In this document: positions 18,678 through 26,744 of the stretch, one piece after another
Layout of the letters: the number at the start of each line of letters is the position of its first letter
Position numbering within the stretch: the stretch's first letter is position 1
Assembly (NCBI GenBank): GCA_965222205.1
Contig: OZ244932.1
Coordinates: 2,790,001 to 2,854,000 of the forward strand
Direction of reading: 5' to 3'
Source of the DNA: RHLJ01 sp965222205
GTDB lineage: Bacteria > Bacteroidota > Rhodothermia > Balneolales > Balneolaceae
Length of the DNA stretch: 64,000 nucleotides
Made by a program: the position numbers and the translations under genes
The notes under the pieces: model-generated
Told to the model about the DNA's origin: nothing
Databases searched by the model: none
What the model saw: the letters and a program-made list of their open reading frames with translations, nothing else

Positions 18678-18710
18678 AAACCTGATTCCAAAAATGAAAC
18701 CAGGTTTTCA
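18678..18710. terminator. hairpin between GH97 gene and tRNA-Leu
   Basis: AACCTG (18680-18685) pairs with CAGGTT (18701-18706) and the arms are flanked by A- and T-runs. It can serve as a terminator for the GH97 transcript and, in reverse, for the tRNA transcript on the other strand. Confidence 0.6.
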
Positions 18711-18715
18711 AAATG

Positions 18716-18799
18716 TGCTCACAAGAGGAGTCGAACCTCCACGACCGTTAGGTCACACGCCCCTCAAGCGTGCGCGTCTACCAATTCCGCCATGTGAGC
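18716..18799 (-). tRNA. tRNA-Leu (anticodon GAG)
   Basis: An 84-base tRNA on the minus strand. The acceptor arms GCTCACA and TGTGAGC pair fully. The D arm contains GGCGGAATTGGTAGAC, the anticodon loop TTGAGGG gives anticodon GAG, there is a long variable arm as expected for leucine tRNA, and the T arm contains GGTTCGACTCC. The discriminator base is A and the CCA is not encoded. Confidence 0.95.
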
Positions 18800-18804
18800 A
18801 TTTT

Positions 18805-18876
18805 AGCCGCACGAGTTACCAACCTGCCCTGCCTACCGCAGGCAGGCTGTCGGCAGACAGGTTCCGCCACGTGAGC
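18805..18876 (-). pseudogene. broken 5' half of tRNA-Leu with palindromic insert
   Basis: Immediately upstream of the intact tRNA, on the same strand, a second copy of the tRNA-Leu 5' end starts at 18876 (GCTCACGTGGCGGAA). It is interrupted by a 39-base GC-rich palindromic insert (about 18823-18861), resumes with TTGGTA and breaks off around the anticodon stem. It cannot form a tRNA. Confidence 0.7.
18823..18861. repeat. GC-rich CCTGCCTG palindrome inserted in tRNA fragment
   Basis: A 39-base GC-rich block built from CCTGCC/GGCAGG inverted repeats, inserted at the GGCGGAA^TTGGTA point of the tRNA fragment. Related palindromes occur at 19606-19629 and 37311-37329. Confidence 0.7.
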
Positions 18877-18932
18877 AGAAAGGGCTGCAAAGATAGCTCT
18901 TTTATCTCCCAAAATTCAATGACAAAACAAAA

Positions 18933-18961
18933 AACCCCTCACATAAACTATGTGAGGGGTT
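18933..18961 (-). terminator. intrinsic terminator of the LTXXQ/Spy-like gene
   Basis: A perfect 13-base-pair stem (arms 18933-18945 and 18949-18961) with a 3-base loop, followed on the minus strand by TTTTTTGTTTTG. It starts six bases after the stop of the minus-strand gene. Confidence 0.92.
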
Positions 18962-18966
18962 ACCTT

Positions 18967-19398
18967 CTAGTTACCATCTTTTGCGTGGTCTTTCAGGCGT
19001 TGGCGAATGTCGTACCGGATGGCTTCTCTCTTTTCCAAATAAACGGAGTATTGCTGTTTGGTGAGAATTTCATGTATGGCTTGTTGATGTTCACTCCTCA
19101 ATTCTCTTGCCATCATCATTTTCTTTCTCCGGTTTATTTTCTCTTCACGAAGTTCCGCTCCTTTTTGGGCAAATTCTGCATCTGCTGCTTTAATTTGCTC
19201 TTCCTGAGCTTCGCTAAGTTCCAGGTACTCATCAAACACAGCGATATGTGCTTCGGACTTCACTTCGGCTGGCACATCCCTCAGCATTGCTCTTTGAGGA
19301 TTTCGATCTCGATCTCCTTTTTTTGGTTGAGCGAAAACAGGTGAGACAATTAGGGTTATTAAAGCTAAAATCAGGGTAGTTTTTATTGTTCGTTTCAT
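18967..19398 (-). CDS. exported LTXXQ/Spy-like small protein
   Basis: Counted from ATG at 19398, this 143-aa protein has a signal peptide (MKRTIKTTLILALITLIVSPVFAQ). The mature part is strongly helical and charged, with ELSEAQEEQIKAADAEFAQKG and a later LTKQQYSVYLEKREA, the two LTxxQ-like helix pairs typical of Spy/CpxP chaperones and periplasmic metal-response proteins. The precise role cannot be told from sequence. It stands alone with its own strong terminator. Confidence 0.65.
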   Translation of the reverse strand: MKRTIKTTLILALITLIVSPVFAQPKKGDRDRNPQRAMLRDVPAEVKSEAHIAVFDEYLELSEAQEEQIKAADAEFAQKGAELREEKINRRKKMMMARELRSEHQQAIHEILTKQQYSVYLEKREAIRYDIRQRLKDHAKDGN

Positions 19399-19539
19399 GA
19401 TATTCAATGTTGAGTTTTGCGACCAAGCATTCAACGTTGTATCAAAGACGAAGCTATTCCAGGAAAAGTTTAATCTGCGATAGTTTTTTTCTAACCTCTC
19501 ATTAAAAGAACGAACTATAGATATGACTTAAAACCGTAT

Positions 19540-19632
19540 TTTAAGTCATTCCCGTGTAGACGGGAATCTAGATTCTCCCCCAGGGATGCCTTTGGCTCGG
19601 CTTTCGCCTGCCTGCCGGCAAAGGCAGGCCGC
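19540..19632. repeat. palindromic repeat cluster
   Basis: The gap between the Spy-like gene and the TPR gene (19399-19652) holds an ATTCCCGT/ACGGGAAT inverted repeat (19549-19567) and a GC-rich palindrome GCCTGCC/GGCAGGC at 19606-19629. Both belong to short palindromic families that recur in the window. No gene is seen here. Confidence 0.6.
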
Positions 19633-19652
19633 GGAATGGTCTTTAATCGGAG

Positions 19653-20195
19653 TTATTCTTCGAGTTGGCGCTGGGCGTATTCGTTATCGGGATCGATCTT
19701 AAGCGCTTGTTCGTAGTAGGTGCGGGCTTTATCATCCTGACCGCCGCGCTTGATCATGTCTCCCATCAAAATCCAGTTCTCTGCATCATGTGGATCAGCT
19801 TTAATTCGACCGATCAAATAAGGAATGGCATCAGGACCACGATCTGTCATCAGCATGAGCATCACTTTACTTCGATGAGCGTTAGGTAAGTCACCATCTG
19901 CAATTGCTTTATCAAAATCGGATTCAGCTTCTTCTAGTTTCTCTTGCTGCATGTACAAATTACCACGCATATTCATATATGATGGTTTTTCGCCCGCAAG
20001 TTCAATTGCAGTATTGATTGCCTTTTCACTCATCTCCAATTGATTGAGCTGTTGAAAAATGAGCGATTCTAAGTAAAATGGCTCATGAGATTCAGGGTTT
20101 TCTTTTTGGAGTTCTCTGGCTATATCTAAACTGTGATCAATGTCTTTATCTTGTAATAATTCAAAACCACGATTTAGTTTCTCTTCAAAATTCAT
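19653..20195 (-). CDS. TPR-repeat protein
   Basis: Counted from ATG at 20195, which avoids overlap with the DUF4834 gene, this is a 180-aa protein with no signal peptide. It is composed of about four tetratricopeptide repeats. Clear ones are 'YLESLIFQQLNQLEMSEKAI', 'GNLYMQQEKLEEAESDFDKA' and 'GQDDKARTYYEQALKIDPDN'. TPR proteins act as binding scaffolds; the partner is unknown. It is the last gene of the tight dnaA operon, starting four bases after the DUF4834 stop. Confidence 0.85.
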   Translation of the reverse strand: MNFEEKLNRGFELLQDKDIDHSLDIARELQKENPESHEPFYLESLIFQQLNQLEMSEKAINTAIELAGEKPSYMNMRGNLYMQQEKLEEAESDFDKAIADGDLPNAHRSKVMLMLMTDRGPDAIPYLIGRIKADPHDAENWILMGDMIKRGGQDDKARTYYEQALKIDPDNEYAQRQLEE

Positions 20196-20199
20196 GTAA

Positions 20200-20391
20200 T
20201 TATTTATTTTTGTCAGATAAGTCTTCGTATTCCGCTTCCTCAATTTGATCGAATTTATTGGCGCCCTTTCTTTTGTTTCCCTGGAACGGATTAAATTGTT
20301 GTTTTCGACCACCGGAAGGTAAGAACATTCGCCCTATATATCTCAATAGAACGAAAAAAAGAGCCATAAAAAATAGGAATTTAAAAAGCAT
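20200..20391 (-). CDS. DUF4834-like small membrane protein
   Basis: A 63-aa protein with one N-terminal transmembrane helix (residues 2-18, rich in Phe/Leu) and a charged cytoplasmic tail containing an Asn/Phe/Gln-rich stretch and an acidic end (EEAEYEDLSDKNK). This layout matches DUF4834, a short Bacteroidetes family of unknown function. Its position, two bases after the deoxynucleoside kinase stop and four bases before the TPR gene, supports it being real. Confidence 0.7.
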   Translation of the reverse strand: MLFKFLFFMALFFVLLRYIGRMFLPSGGRKQQFNPFQGNKRKGANKFDQIEEAEYEDLSDKNK

Positions 20392-20393
20392 GA

Positions 20394-21035
20394 CTATGGT
20401 GCAATGTGAATATGGGTGTTGGAATGAATCGGGCGCTCGAAAATGTGCTCTTCGATATACGCCAAATGATCGGGATTGTTCACAAAATCAATCTCGGTCG
20501 TATTTATAAAAATAACAGGTGTTTTATTGAAATGATAAAAAAAGTGATTATACGCATTGTTCAAATCCCGTAAATAATCAGGCGTTATATGCTGCTCGTA
20601 CTCTCTGCCCCTTTTGTTGATGTTCTCCATCAACCGATCTACCGAAGCTTGTATAAACACAATGAGATTGGGTTGGGCAGCGATTCCTGTCATGATATTG
20701 AAAATGGAATCGTACAACGCAAGCTCGTCTTCCTGAAGATTTAATCGCGCAAAAATTCGATCCTTTTCAAAGATGTAATCAGAAATCGTAATCTGATGAA
20801 ACAGATCCTGCGCCATCATGTTTTGTTGCTGCTTGAACCGGCTCGCTAAAAAAGCTAACTGTGTTTGAAAAGCATATCGTTCTCGGTCTTCATAAAATTT
20901 TGGAAGGAAGGGATTATCCTCAAACTCTTCCAAAACTAAACGACCCTGCCTTCGCTCTGCAAGTAAAGTAGCCAAAGAAGTTTTTCCGGCTCCAATAACG
21001 CCTTCAACAGCAATAAAGTCTAATGGATTAGGCAT
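20394..21035 (-). CDS. deoxynucleoside kinase
   Basis: A 213-aa kinase of the dGK/dCK/dNK family, which phosphorylates deoxynucleosides for salvage. The P-loop GVIGAGKTS spans residues 12-20. The motif EEFEDNPFLPKFYED matches the substrate-binding E..xNPFL segment of the family, ITISDYIFEKDRIFA holds the DRS-like motif in the form EKDRIFA, and the lid region contains the arginine-rich NKRGREYEQ. Substrate specificity cannot be read with certainty. Its start codon directly follows the folK stop, so the two are translationally coupled. Confidence 0.92.
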   Translation of the reverse strand: MPNPLDFIAVEGVIGAGKTSLATLLAERRQGRLVLEEFEDNPFLPKFYEDRERYAFQTQLAFLASRFKQQQNMMAQDLFHQITISDYIFEKDRIFARLNLQEDELALYDSIFNIMTGIAAQPNLIVFIQASVDRLMENINKRGREYEQHITPDYLRDLNNAYNHFFYHFNKTPVIFINTTEIDFVNNPDHLAYIEEHIFERPIHSNTHIHIAP

Positions 21036-21524
21036 CTACCAGTTCAATTTGGTCTTCAAGATTCTGATCATTGGCGACTCTTCAATCAACTCATCAACTG
21101 TTTGAGCAGTTTTGGGATCTTTCCAATCCGGCAAAACATCCCTCAGAGGCAAAAGAACGAACAATCGCTTAGTGTATTCGTTGTGTGGAATGATAAGGCT
21201 ATCTGTATGAAGCACCAAGTCATCGTAAGCAATTATATCCATATCAATAGTTCTGGCGGTCCATTTTGGATAACGGGATGGACGCCCCTGTTTTTTCTCC
21301 TGAACTTTTAGTTTTTCGAAAAGCTCTTCCGGATCAAGCATAGACTCAATAACAACTAAAGCATTCAGGTAATCTTTTTTTGAAGGGCCAATTGGTTCTG
21401 ATGAATAGATGGGAGAGCTTAACACTTCTTTATCAGAAATAGACTGCAAAAATTGTTTGGCTTTTCTAAGCTGTGTGTGTGGGTCATCAAGATTCGAACC
21501 AAGAGCAATTACTACCTGGGCCAT
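21036..21524 (-). CDS. folK: 2-amino-4-hydroxy-6-hydroxymethyldihydropteridine pyrophosphokinase
   Basis: HPPK transfers pyrophosphate from ATP to 6-hydroxymethyl-dihydropterin in folate synthesis. The 162-aa length is normal. The N-terminus VVIALGSNLDDP, the SSPIYSSEPIGP segment, the PRTIDxDI-type signature (here ARTIDMDIIAYDDL) and the IPHNEYTKRLFVLLPLRD segment are all in place. The start overlaps the folB gene by 13 bases, showing tight coupling to the preceding step of the pathway. Confidence 0.96.
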   Translation of the reverse strand: MAQVVIALGSNLDDPHTQLRKAKQFLQSISDKEVLSSPIYSSEPIGPSKKDYLNALVVIESMLDPEELFEKLKVQEKKQGRPSRYPKWTARTIDMDIIAYDDLVLHTDSLIIPHNEYTKRLFVLLPLRDVLPDWKDPKTAQTVDELIEESPMIRILKTKLNW

Positions 21525-21871
21525 GACATTGTAACTTCTGAATATTCCGTTTCGCCTGGCATAGGTGGGTTGAGCTTTCTGACTTTAACCTCAAGAGATT
21601 CTACTTCCGGGAAAAAAGAATAAAGTTTCTGCCCTATTAGAAAGGTTAGCGTTTCGATTAGTTTTCTGGAATCTCCCTGAATTACTGAAGCAATAATTTC
21701 CTGAGCCCTGGAGTAGTCGATGGTTTTATTGAGATCATCTGTTTTTGCTGATTCCTCAAGTGATGTAACAAAGATAACATCTACTTCAAAATCGTTTCCT
21801 TCAACACGTTCCTCTTCAAAAAAGCCATGTAAGCCTCTGAATTTTAGCCCTTTCAGAACCAGCTTGTCCAT
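21512..21871 (-). CDS. folB: dihydroneopterin aldolase
   Basis: FolB converts dihydroneopterin to 6-hydroxymethyl-dihydropterin, the substrate of FolK. The 119-aa length is typical. Landmarks are the N-terminal LKGLKFRGLHGFFEEER (with the conserved HG..E), TIDYSRAQEII and KLIETLTFLIGQKL, and the C-terminal 'RKLNPPMP' with the catalytic-lysine-type position. It starts two bases after the dnaA stop and overlaps folK. Confidence 0.95.
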   Translation of the reverse strand: MDKLVLKGLKFRGLHGFFEEERVEGNDFEVDVIFVTSLEESAKTDDLNKTIDYSRAQEIIASVIQGDSRKLIETLTFLIGQKLYSFFPEVESLEVKVRKLNPPMPGETEYSEVTMSWPR

Positions 21872-21873
21872 AA

Positions 21874-23313
21874 TTAAAGACTGGCTACTTCGATACGCTG
21901 ATGAAGTTCTTCCAGGATTCGCTTGTGCTTAGGGCTGGTTGTAATTCGCTCTTCAACTGTTGAAATGGCGTGGATTACAGTAGAATGATCTCTTCCACCA
22001 AAATGAAGTCCAATTGTTTTCAGGCTGGATTTTGTGAATCGCTTAGACAAATACATTGCAATTTGCCGGGCTTCAACAATCTCTTGCTTTCGGGTTTTCT
22101 CACGAACTTTATTGGTGTCAATTCCGAAGTAATCACAAACGTAATTTTGAATAGACTCGATAGAGATTTGAGTGTGAGACTCTTTCACCATGTCTTTAAG
22201 TACACGCTTGGCCATTGCAAGATCAATATCATCGATATTTTGAAGGGAAGCATGAGCAAGTAGTTTTATGATTGCCCCTTCCAAATCACGAACATTGGAT
22301 TTAAAGTTGTGCGCGATGAATTCAATAATCTCAGGGTCTATCTCTATGCCATTATCATTTGCTTTGCGTTCGAGAATCGCATACCTGGTCTCGTATTCCG
22401 GCATTTGAAGATCTGCACTCAATCCCCAGCTAAACCTTGAAATCAAACGCTCCTGGATATCAGGCACATCCTTAGGTGCACGGTCACTACTTAGAATAAT
22501 TTGTTTCCCATCCTGATGAAGCGCATTGAAGATGTGGAAGAACTCTTCCTGCGTTTTTTCTTTCCCGCTAAAGAATTGAATATCATCTACAATCAATACA
22601 TCAATATTTCGATAAAACATCGAAAATTCACTGGCTCTGTTATTTCTGATCGCGTGAACAAACTCGTTGGTAAAAGCTTCAGAAGATATATAAAGGACTG
22701 ACTTCTCATCGCCAAACTTTTGCTTTACCCTGTTTCCAATACTCTGAATCAAGTGAGTCTTGCCGAGGCCTGTAGGTCCATAAGTAAAAAAGGGATTGAA
22801 AGAATTGTTTCCGGGATTATCTGCAATCGCCATAGCGGCAGAGCGAGCAAGTCGATTGCAATCTCCTTCTATATAACGCTCAAATACATAAGAACTGTTT
22901 AGGTTTGAATCAATCTTGGTCTTTCGAATCCCGGGAATTACAAATGGGTTTTCTATTCGCTCGGGATATCTTTCGGGATAACCTTGAATTTGCTGATCCT
23001 GAACAGGAGGCATGGGTCGTTGTGGTAAGCGAACAGACCGGTTGTTTTCAAATTGCTCTGACTTTTCCATTAAAATAGAATACTCAAGCTTACCCTCGGG
23101 TCCAAGAACTTTCGCCAATGTTGAGCGAAGCATATTGTAGTAGTGCTCTTCTAACCATTCGTACCAAAATTGGCTAGGAACCTGAATAGTTAAGGTATCG
23201 TCAACCAGATTAATTGGTTTAATCGGCTCGAACCAAGACTTGTATTTTTGGTAACTGATGTTGTCTTTAATAATCTCCAGGCATTTGTCCCAAGCCGCCT
23301 CAGCCGATACCAT
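21874..23313 (-). CDS. dnaA: chromosomal replication initiator DnaA
   Basis: DnaA binds DnaA boxes at oriC and opens the origin. The chosen start is ATG at 23313, giving 479 aa beginning MVSAEAAWDKCLEIIKDNIS, a typical FCB N-terminus. GGAGG lies upstream, and a TTG two codons earlier is an alternative; a longer frame starting at a TTG (23355) seems less likely. Domain I (residues 1-85) is followed by a linker, then the AAA+ domain with Walker A GPTGLGKT at about 179-186 and Walker B VLIVDDIQFF. Domain IV carries the signature GGRDHSTVIHAI. It heads a six-gene operon and lies beside a cluster of DnaA boxes. Confidence 0.97.
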   Translation of the reverse strand: MVSAEAAWDKCLEIIKDNISYQKYKSWFEPIKPINLVDDTLTIQVPSQFWYEWLEEHYYNMLRSTLAKVLGPEGKLEYSILMEKSEQFENNRSVRLPQRPMPPVQDQQIQGYPERYPERIENPFVIPGIRKTKIDSNLNSSYVFERYIEGDCNRLARSAAMAIADNPGNNSFNPFFTYGPTGLGKTHLIQSIGNRVKQKFGDEKSVLYISSEAFTNEFVHAIRNNRASEFSMFYRNIDVLIVDDIQFFSGKEKTQEEFFHIFNALHQDGKQIILSSDRAPKDVPDIQERLISRFSWGLSADLQMPEYETRYAILERKANDNGIEIDPEIIEFIAHNFKSNVRDLEGAIIKLLAHASLQNIDDIDLAMAKRVLKDMVKESHTQISIESIQNYVCDYFGIDTNKVREKTRKQEIVEARQIAMYLSKRFTKSSLKTIGLHFGGRDHSTVIHAISTVEERITTSPKHKRILEELHQRIEVASL

Positions 23314-23686
23314 TTGCAATGTTCTCTTATCCTCCCGGAAAAGTTGAAGTTTCAAAAAAGTGAATTAGTTATCCACAGCCAAAAACAGATTTTTTGACCT
23401 AAAGCTAGAATGAAAATGAAGAATTATAACCTACTTGTCAAACCAGAGTTTGATAACTTTTTAAAAGTTATCCACAATCATAAAATAGCGTTAACTTACT
23501 GAGTAGCAGAGGATTAATAAAAAATAACTGGAAATCTATTTTTTCACTTGACAACAGGTAACATTGCCGTAATACACAAATAAGTTGCCTTAACTACCAA
23601 GTAGTCTCCGGAAAAAATCTTTTCCACAAGTTTTCCACATATTATTCGAAATAATAAATCTCTTATTTCAAAATTAGAATCTTTTT
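23314..23686. other. candidate replication origin (oriC) with DnaA boxes
   Basis: The A/T-rich gap between dnaA and prmC holds two perfect DnaA boxes TTATCCACA (23369-23377 and 23468-23476) and two close variants TTTTCCACA (23620-23628 and 23631-23639), all in the same orientation. Between them is an A/T-rich stretch (about 23505-23550) that could serve as the unwinding element. The setting next to dnaA is the usual position for oriC. Confidence 0.7.
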
Positions 23687-24553
23687 TTATTTCACTTTTT
23701 TTGCTACCAGAAACCTATCTCTCTTATCGTAATCTTTTATGATTTCAGCCACCCAATTTTCATTCGTAAATATAGATTCTACTTCTCCACTGTTAGCCTC
23801 ATGAAGCTCAAGGTAGATTTTGCCCTCTTTCTTTATTTTTTGAACTGAAAAATCATGAATAGCACGATATATTAAATCGGTGCTTTTACAAAAAAGTGCC
23901 TCGGCCGGTTCATAGTTTTTCACTTCATCGTCCAGTGTTTCTCTCTCTTCTTCTAAAATGTAGGGAGGGTTAGAAATGATAAGATCGAATTCAACTTCCT
24001 TTGAGAATACCTCGCTTTTTAGTACATCGTCTCTGAAAAAGCTTACATCTACATCATTATACCTGGCATTCGACTTTGCAATTTCAAGAGCAGTGTCAGA
24101 TATATCGGTGGCACTAACTTTCCACCCGGGCTTTTCTTTTTTAATTGCGATTGGAATACATCCTGAACCTGTACCAATATCCAAAACAATATTGCTATCT
24201 GAATTTTTGTGCTCTGTAAGAATCATTTCCACAAGTTGCTCAGTCTCCATCCTGGGAATCAGAACACCAGGTTTTACCTTAATCTTTGAATTCAGAAAAT
24301 CAGTTTCGCCGGTTATATACTGAAGCGGTTCGTGAACTGCCCTTCTCTTGATAAGTGGTTTTAGGATCGAAAGATCCTCATTGGTAAGAGGGCGGTCGAA
24401 GATGAGGTATAAATCAAGACGCTTAACTTCCAGAACATGAGATAGCAGCCACTCTATGCTGAACCTGGAGTTTTTTATCCCATTTTCATCGAAATAATCG
24501 GTAGCCCATTTGAGCATGGACAGAACCGTCCACTCAGATGGTGGCTTCACCAT
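23687..24553 (-). CDS. prmC: peptide chain release factor N5-glutamine methyltransferase
   Basis: PrmC methylates the GGQ glutamine of release factors. The 288-aa protein has the N-terminal helical domain (residues 1-90). A Rossmann methyltransferase domain follows, with the SAM-binding motif LDIGTGSGCIPIAI and the catalytic NPPY motif in IISNPPYI, then the 'YEPAEALF' stretch characteristic of PrmC. Length is normal. It lies three bases after the unknown gene at 24557-24943, and its stop borders the origin-like region. Confidence 0.95.
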   Translation of the reverse strand: MVKPPSEWTVLSMLKWATDYFDENGIKNSRFSIEWLLSHVLEVKRLDLYLIFDRPLTNEDLSILKPLIKRRAVHEPLQYITGETDFLNSKIKVKPGVLIPRMETEQLVEMILTEHKNSDSNIVLDIGTGSGCIPIAIKKEKPGWKVSATDISDTALEIAKSNARYNDVDVSFFRDDVLKSEVFSKEVEFDLIISNPPYILEEERETLDDEVKNYEPAEALFCKSTDLIYRAIHDFSVQKIKKEGKIYLELHEANSGEVESIFTNENWVAEIIKDYDKRDRFLVAKKVK

Positions 24554-24556
24554 AAA

Positions 24557-24943
24557 CTATTCTTCTTCTTTTTGATCAGATACCATCTCTTCCTGAACAG
24601 TAAGTCCAAAACGCTTAGAAAAATCGAAAATAAAATCCATTACATTAGACTCAACATTTCTCTCCTCAGATAGTGAACTCCCTCTAAAACCCATACGCCC
24701 ACCGGTTTTCTTGAGCACAATTTTATTTAGTTTAGGAGTATTTTCGAAAATACAGGTAAGAGTGACACTGGAATTTATTTGCTTTTCATACTCTTCATAA
24801 ACCGCGATAAAGAAATCGGTTTGAATCTCGCCAAAAGTTTTAGTGTATAAAAACTTTGGCTCATGTTCATCAAACAGCTTTTTTGCCATTCTTTTTAAAG
24901 TTGCTGACGGACCAAAAACGAGGTAGGTAGTATGTGAGTTCAT
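24557..24943 (-). CDS. unknown small cytoplasmic protein
   Basis: A 128-aa protein that I do not recognise. It lacks a signal peptide or membrane helix. The N-terminal half looks alpha/beta (TTYLVFGPSATLKRMAKKLF) and the C-terminus is acidic (DQKEEE). A glycine/arginine-rich stretch GGRMGFRGSSLSEER sits at about residues 80-94. It is immediately upstream of prmC with a three-base gap, so the two are likely co-transcribed. Confidence 0.6.
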   Translation of the reverse strand: MNSHTTYLVFGPSATLKRMAKKLFDEHEPKFLYTKTFGEIQTDFFIAVYEEYEKQINSSVTLTCIFENTPKLNKIVLKKTGGRMGFRGSSLSEERNVESNVMDFIFDFSKRFGLTVQEEMVSDQKEEE

Positions 24944-25054
24944 CCTTTGAGTAAGACTTTTAATTCAAAAATTCACTTCTTTTAAAATGCGAGAGGAAAA
25001 TAACAGGATATATACTTAACACAATAAGAAAATGAAGTTTTTTTCGTTTAAACT

Positions 25055-25092
25055 TTGTTGATTACCTTTGTATATCCTTAAGAAGAGAAAAT
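25055..25092 (+). promoter_or_regulatory. candidate promoter with TAnnTTTG box
   Basis: TACCTTTG at 25063-25070 matches the Bacteroidetes -7 box TAnnTTTG; a T-rich stretch lies about 19 bases upstream in place of the -33 TTTG. The start codon of the next gene is at 25093, giving a short leader. Confidence 0.35.
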
Positions 25093-25908
25093 ATGAAAAA
25101 AATAAGACCCTTTTATTTGCTGTTTTTAATAGCCTTAATTGCGAATCCAGCGAATGCACAATACGGAGAGCCTGAAATCCAAAGTATCGAAGCCCCTAAA
25201 AATCTTTATGATGAAGGGTATAAAGCTGGTTTTGGATTTAGCTTCAATCTAAATGATTTTGGTTTCGGGGTTGGTTCTCAGTTCCGCCTGGGCCTCGGAC
25301 CATACACGGAAGGACTGATAAGCTTTAAGATTGCCGGACTCAGAGATCCAAGTGAGCAAACGTATATCGATTATTACTTCGGCAGCAGAACAATTCCAAG
25401 TAAATATAAACGAGTAGTTACCTTCCCTCTAACTGTCGGGCTGAAAAGACGGGTTTTCGCACGTCAGATTTCAGACAATTTCAGAGTCCACACCTCAATG
25501 AGTTTTGGCCCTACAATGGCTTTAACAACTCCTTATTTTAAGGATTTCAACAATAACGGATTTCGCGAAGCAAATGTAACTCAATTCAGCATTTACGAAC
25601 CTGTTCAGGATATCTTCTCCGGACTAAAGGATGCTGAAACCAAATGGGGTTGGACTGGTGATCTGGTGCTTGGTATTGATTTTGGTGATAACTTTGCCCG
25701 GCTTCAAACCTTTCAATTCGGATATACCTTCAATTATTTTGAAGATGGATTGCAGATCCTTGAACCTTTTAAACCATTCCGAAATCAAAGCGGAAACTAT
25801 ATCGACAATAATGGTGATGGAATTGCGGACGTACTTGAGCCTGCCAATGATACAGTGAACTATTTCGGTTCAGCACAAATTACATTTATCTTTGGTTGGA
25901 TGTGGTAA
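25093..25908 (+). CDS. exported outer-membrane-type beta protein
   Basis: A 271-aa protein with a signal peptide (MKKIRPFYLLFLIALIANPANAQ) and a mature part rich in alternating aromatic/hydrophobic strands (for example GFGVGSQFRLGLGPYTEG, LVLGIDFGDNFARLQTFQFGYTF), ending in a Trp-Met-Trp. This is the pattern of an outer-membrane beta-barrel. An insertion with DNNGDGIADV resembles a calcium-binding type III repeat near residue 238. Function unknown. It is convergent with the HAD gene, separated by seven bases. Confidence 0.7.
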   Translation: MKKIRPFYLLFLIALIANPANAQYGEPEIQSIEAPKNLYDEGYKAGFGFSFNLNDFGFGVGSQFRLGLGPYTEGLISFKIAGLRDPSEQTYIDYYFGSRTIPSKYKRVVTFPLTVGLKRRVFARQISDNFRVHTSMSFGPTMALTTPYFKDFNNNGFREANVTQFSIYEPVQDIFSGLKDAETKWGWTGDLVLGIDFGDNFARLQTFQFGYTFNYFEDGLQILEPFKPFRNQSGNYIDNNGDGIADVLEPANDTVNYFGSAQITFIFGWMW

Positions 25909-25915
25909 AAGTGAT

Positions 25916-26632
25916 CTAAACAATTTGATTAGTTAACTCTGCAAACCATTTTTCGGGCCCTGATAAGTCTTGGATAATTAAATCGGGCTCGTGTTTCCTT
26001 AGTTCTTGTGAGCCAAACTTACCAGTAGTTACTGAGACGCATTTCATACCTGCACTTTTAGCACAAATAATGTCTTTGGGAGTATCTCCTATTATGATAA
26101 ACCTTGAAGGGTCCGGTTCCATTCTCAACCTTTCTTTTATTGATGCTAGCGCAAGTTGGGGAAGCATATTTCGGTCTTTGTGAAATTCTCCAAAAGCGCC
26201 AATCTTAAATTCATGATGAATGTCAGCAACCTTTAGTTTAATAACCGCAGCATCAGGATAATTACCGGTAAGAAGGCCTGGAATAAATCCTGGCTTTGAA
26301 AAGAATCCGATTACCTCATCAACATGATTGTGACGGAGTACATGTTCTCCAGTTATTTCATTGCTCAAACGTTCCAGATACATATCTTTAAACGTTTGGT
26401 AGAGCCCTTCATTAGAATCATGATTAACCAAGAAGGAAGTAATGATATCGTGATCAGTTCTGCCAGAAAATGGATCGTTCTCCATACCAGCATAATCGAT
26501 ATCTAAGTCATCGATTATGCTCCGTAGAAGCGGTCGGATAAAATTTCTATCTACGGTAAGAAGGGTGCCATCTATATCAAAAAGAATAACCCACGGGTGT
26601 ATTTCGGGCAAGAATTTATAAGATTCATTCAA
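25916..26632 (-). CDS. HAD-family phosphatase (phosphoglycolate phosphatase-like)
   Basis: A 238-aa cytoplasmic HAD hydrolase. Motif I is FDIDGTLL with Asp19 and Asp21, motif II is the GLLTGNYPDAAV segment, and the C-terminal motif IIIGDTPKDIICAKSAGMKCVSV carries the remaining acidic pair. A helical cap lies between motifs I and II (C1 type), as in phosphoglycolate phosphatases, but the substrate cannot be told. It is divergent from enolase across about 110 bases. Confidence 0.85.
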   Translation of the reverse strand: MNESYKFLPEIHPWVILFDIDGTLLTVDRNFIRPLLRSIIDDLDIDYAGMENDPFSGRTDHDIITSFLVNHDSNEGLYQTFKDMYLERLSNEITGEHVLRHNHVDEVIGFFSKPGFIPGLLTGNYPDAAVIKLKVADIHHEFKIGAFGEFHKDRNMLPQLALASIKERLRMEPDPSRFIIIGDTPKDIICAKSAGMKCVSVTTGKFGSQELRKHEPDLIIQDLSGPEKWFAELTNQIV

Positions 26633-26678
26633 AATTTATATTCGCAAAGGAATTTACACAAACTTAGTATGTCTTTTC

Positions 26679-26744
26679 TTTAAGAACATATTAATTCGTA
26701 GTACCTTTAGAGTACTTACTTATCGCAAACAAAATGGAGAAATA
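26679..26744 (+). promoter_or_regulatory. candidate enolase promoter
   Basis: TACCTTTA at 26702-26709 resembles the -7 box TAnnTTTG, with TTTA 19 bases upstream in the -33 position (26679-26682). An AATGGAGAAATA stretch just before the ATG supplies a GGAG ribosome-binding site. Confidence 0.35.

Noticed and set aside
18670..19344. A 224-residue plus-strand open frame after the GH97 gene
   Set aside because: It runs through the tRNA-Leu, its broken copy, a terminator hairpin and antisense to the Spy-like gene; its sequence has no family features.
25053..25056. A TTTG just upstream of TACCTTTG as the -33 box for the 25093 gene
   Set aside because: The distance to the -7 box is only about six bases, too short for a -33 element; the promoter is kept at low confidence without it.
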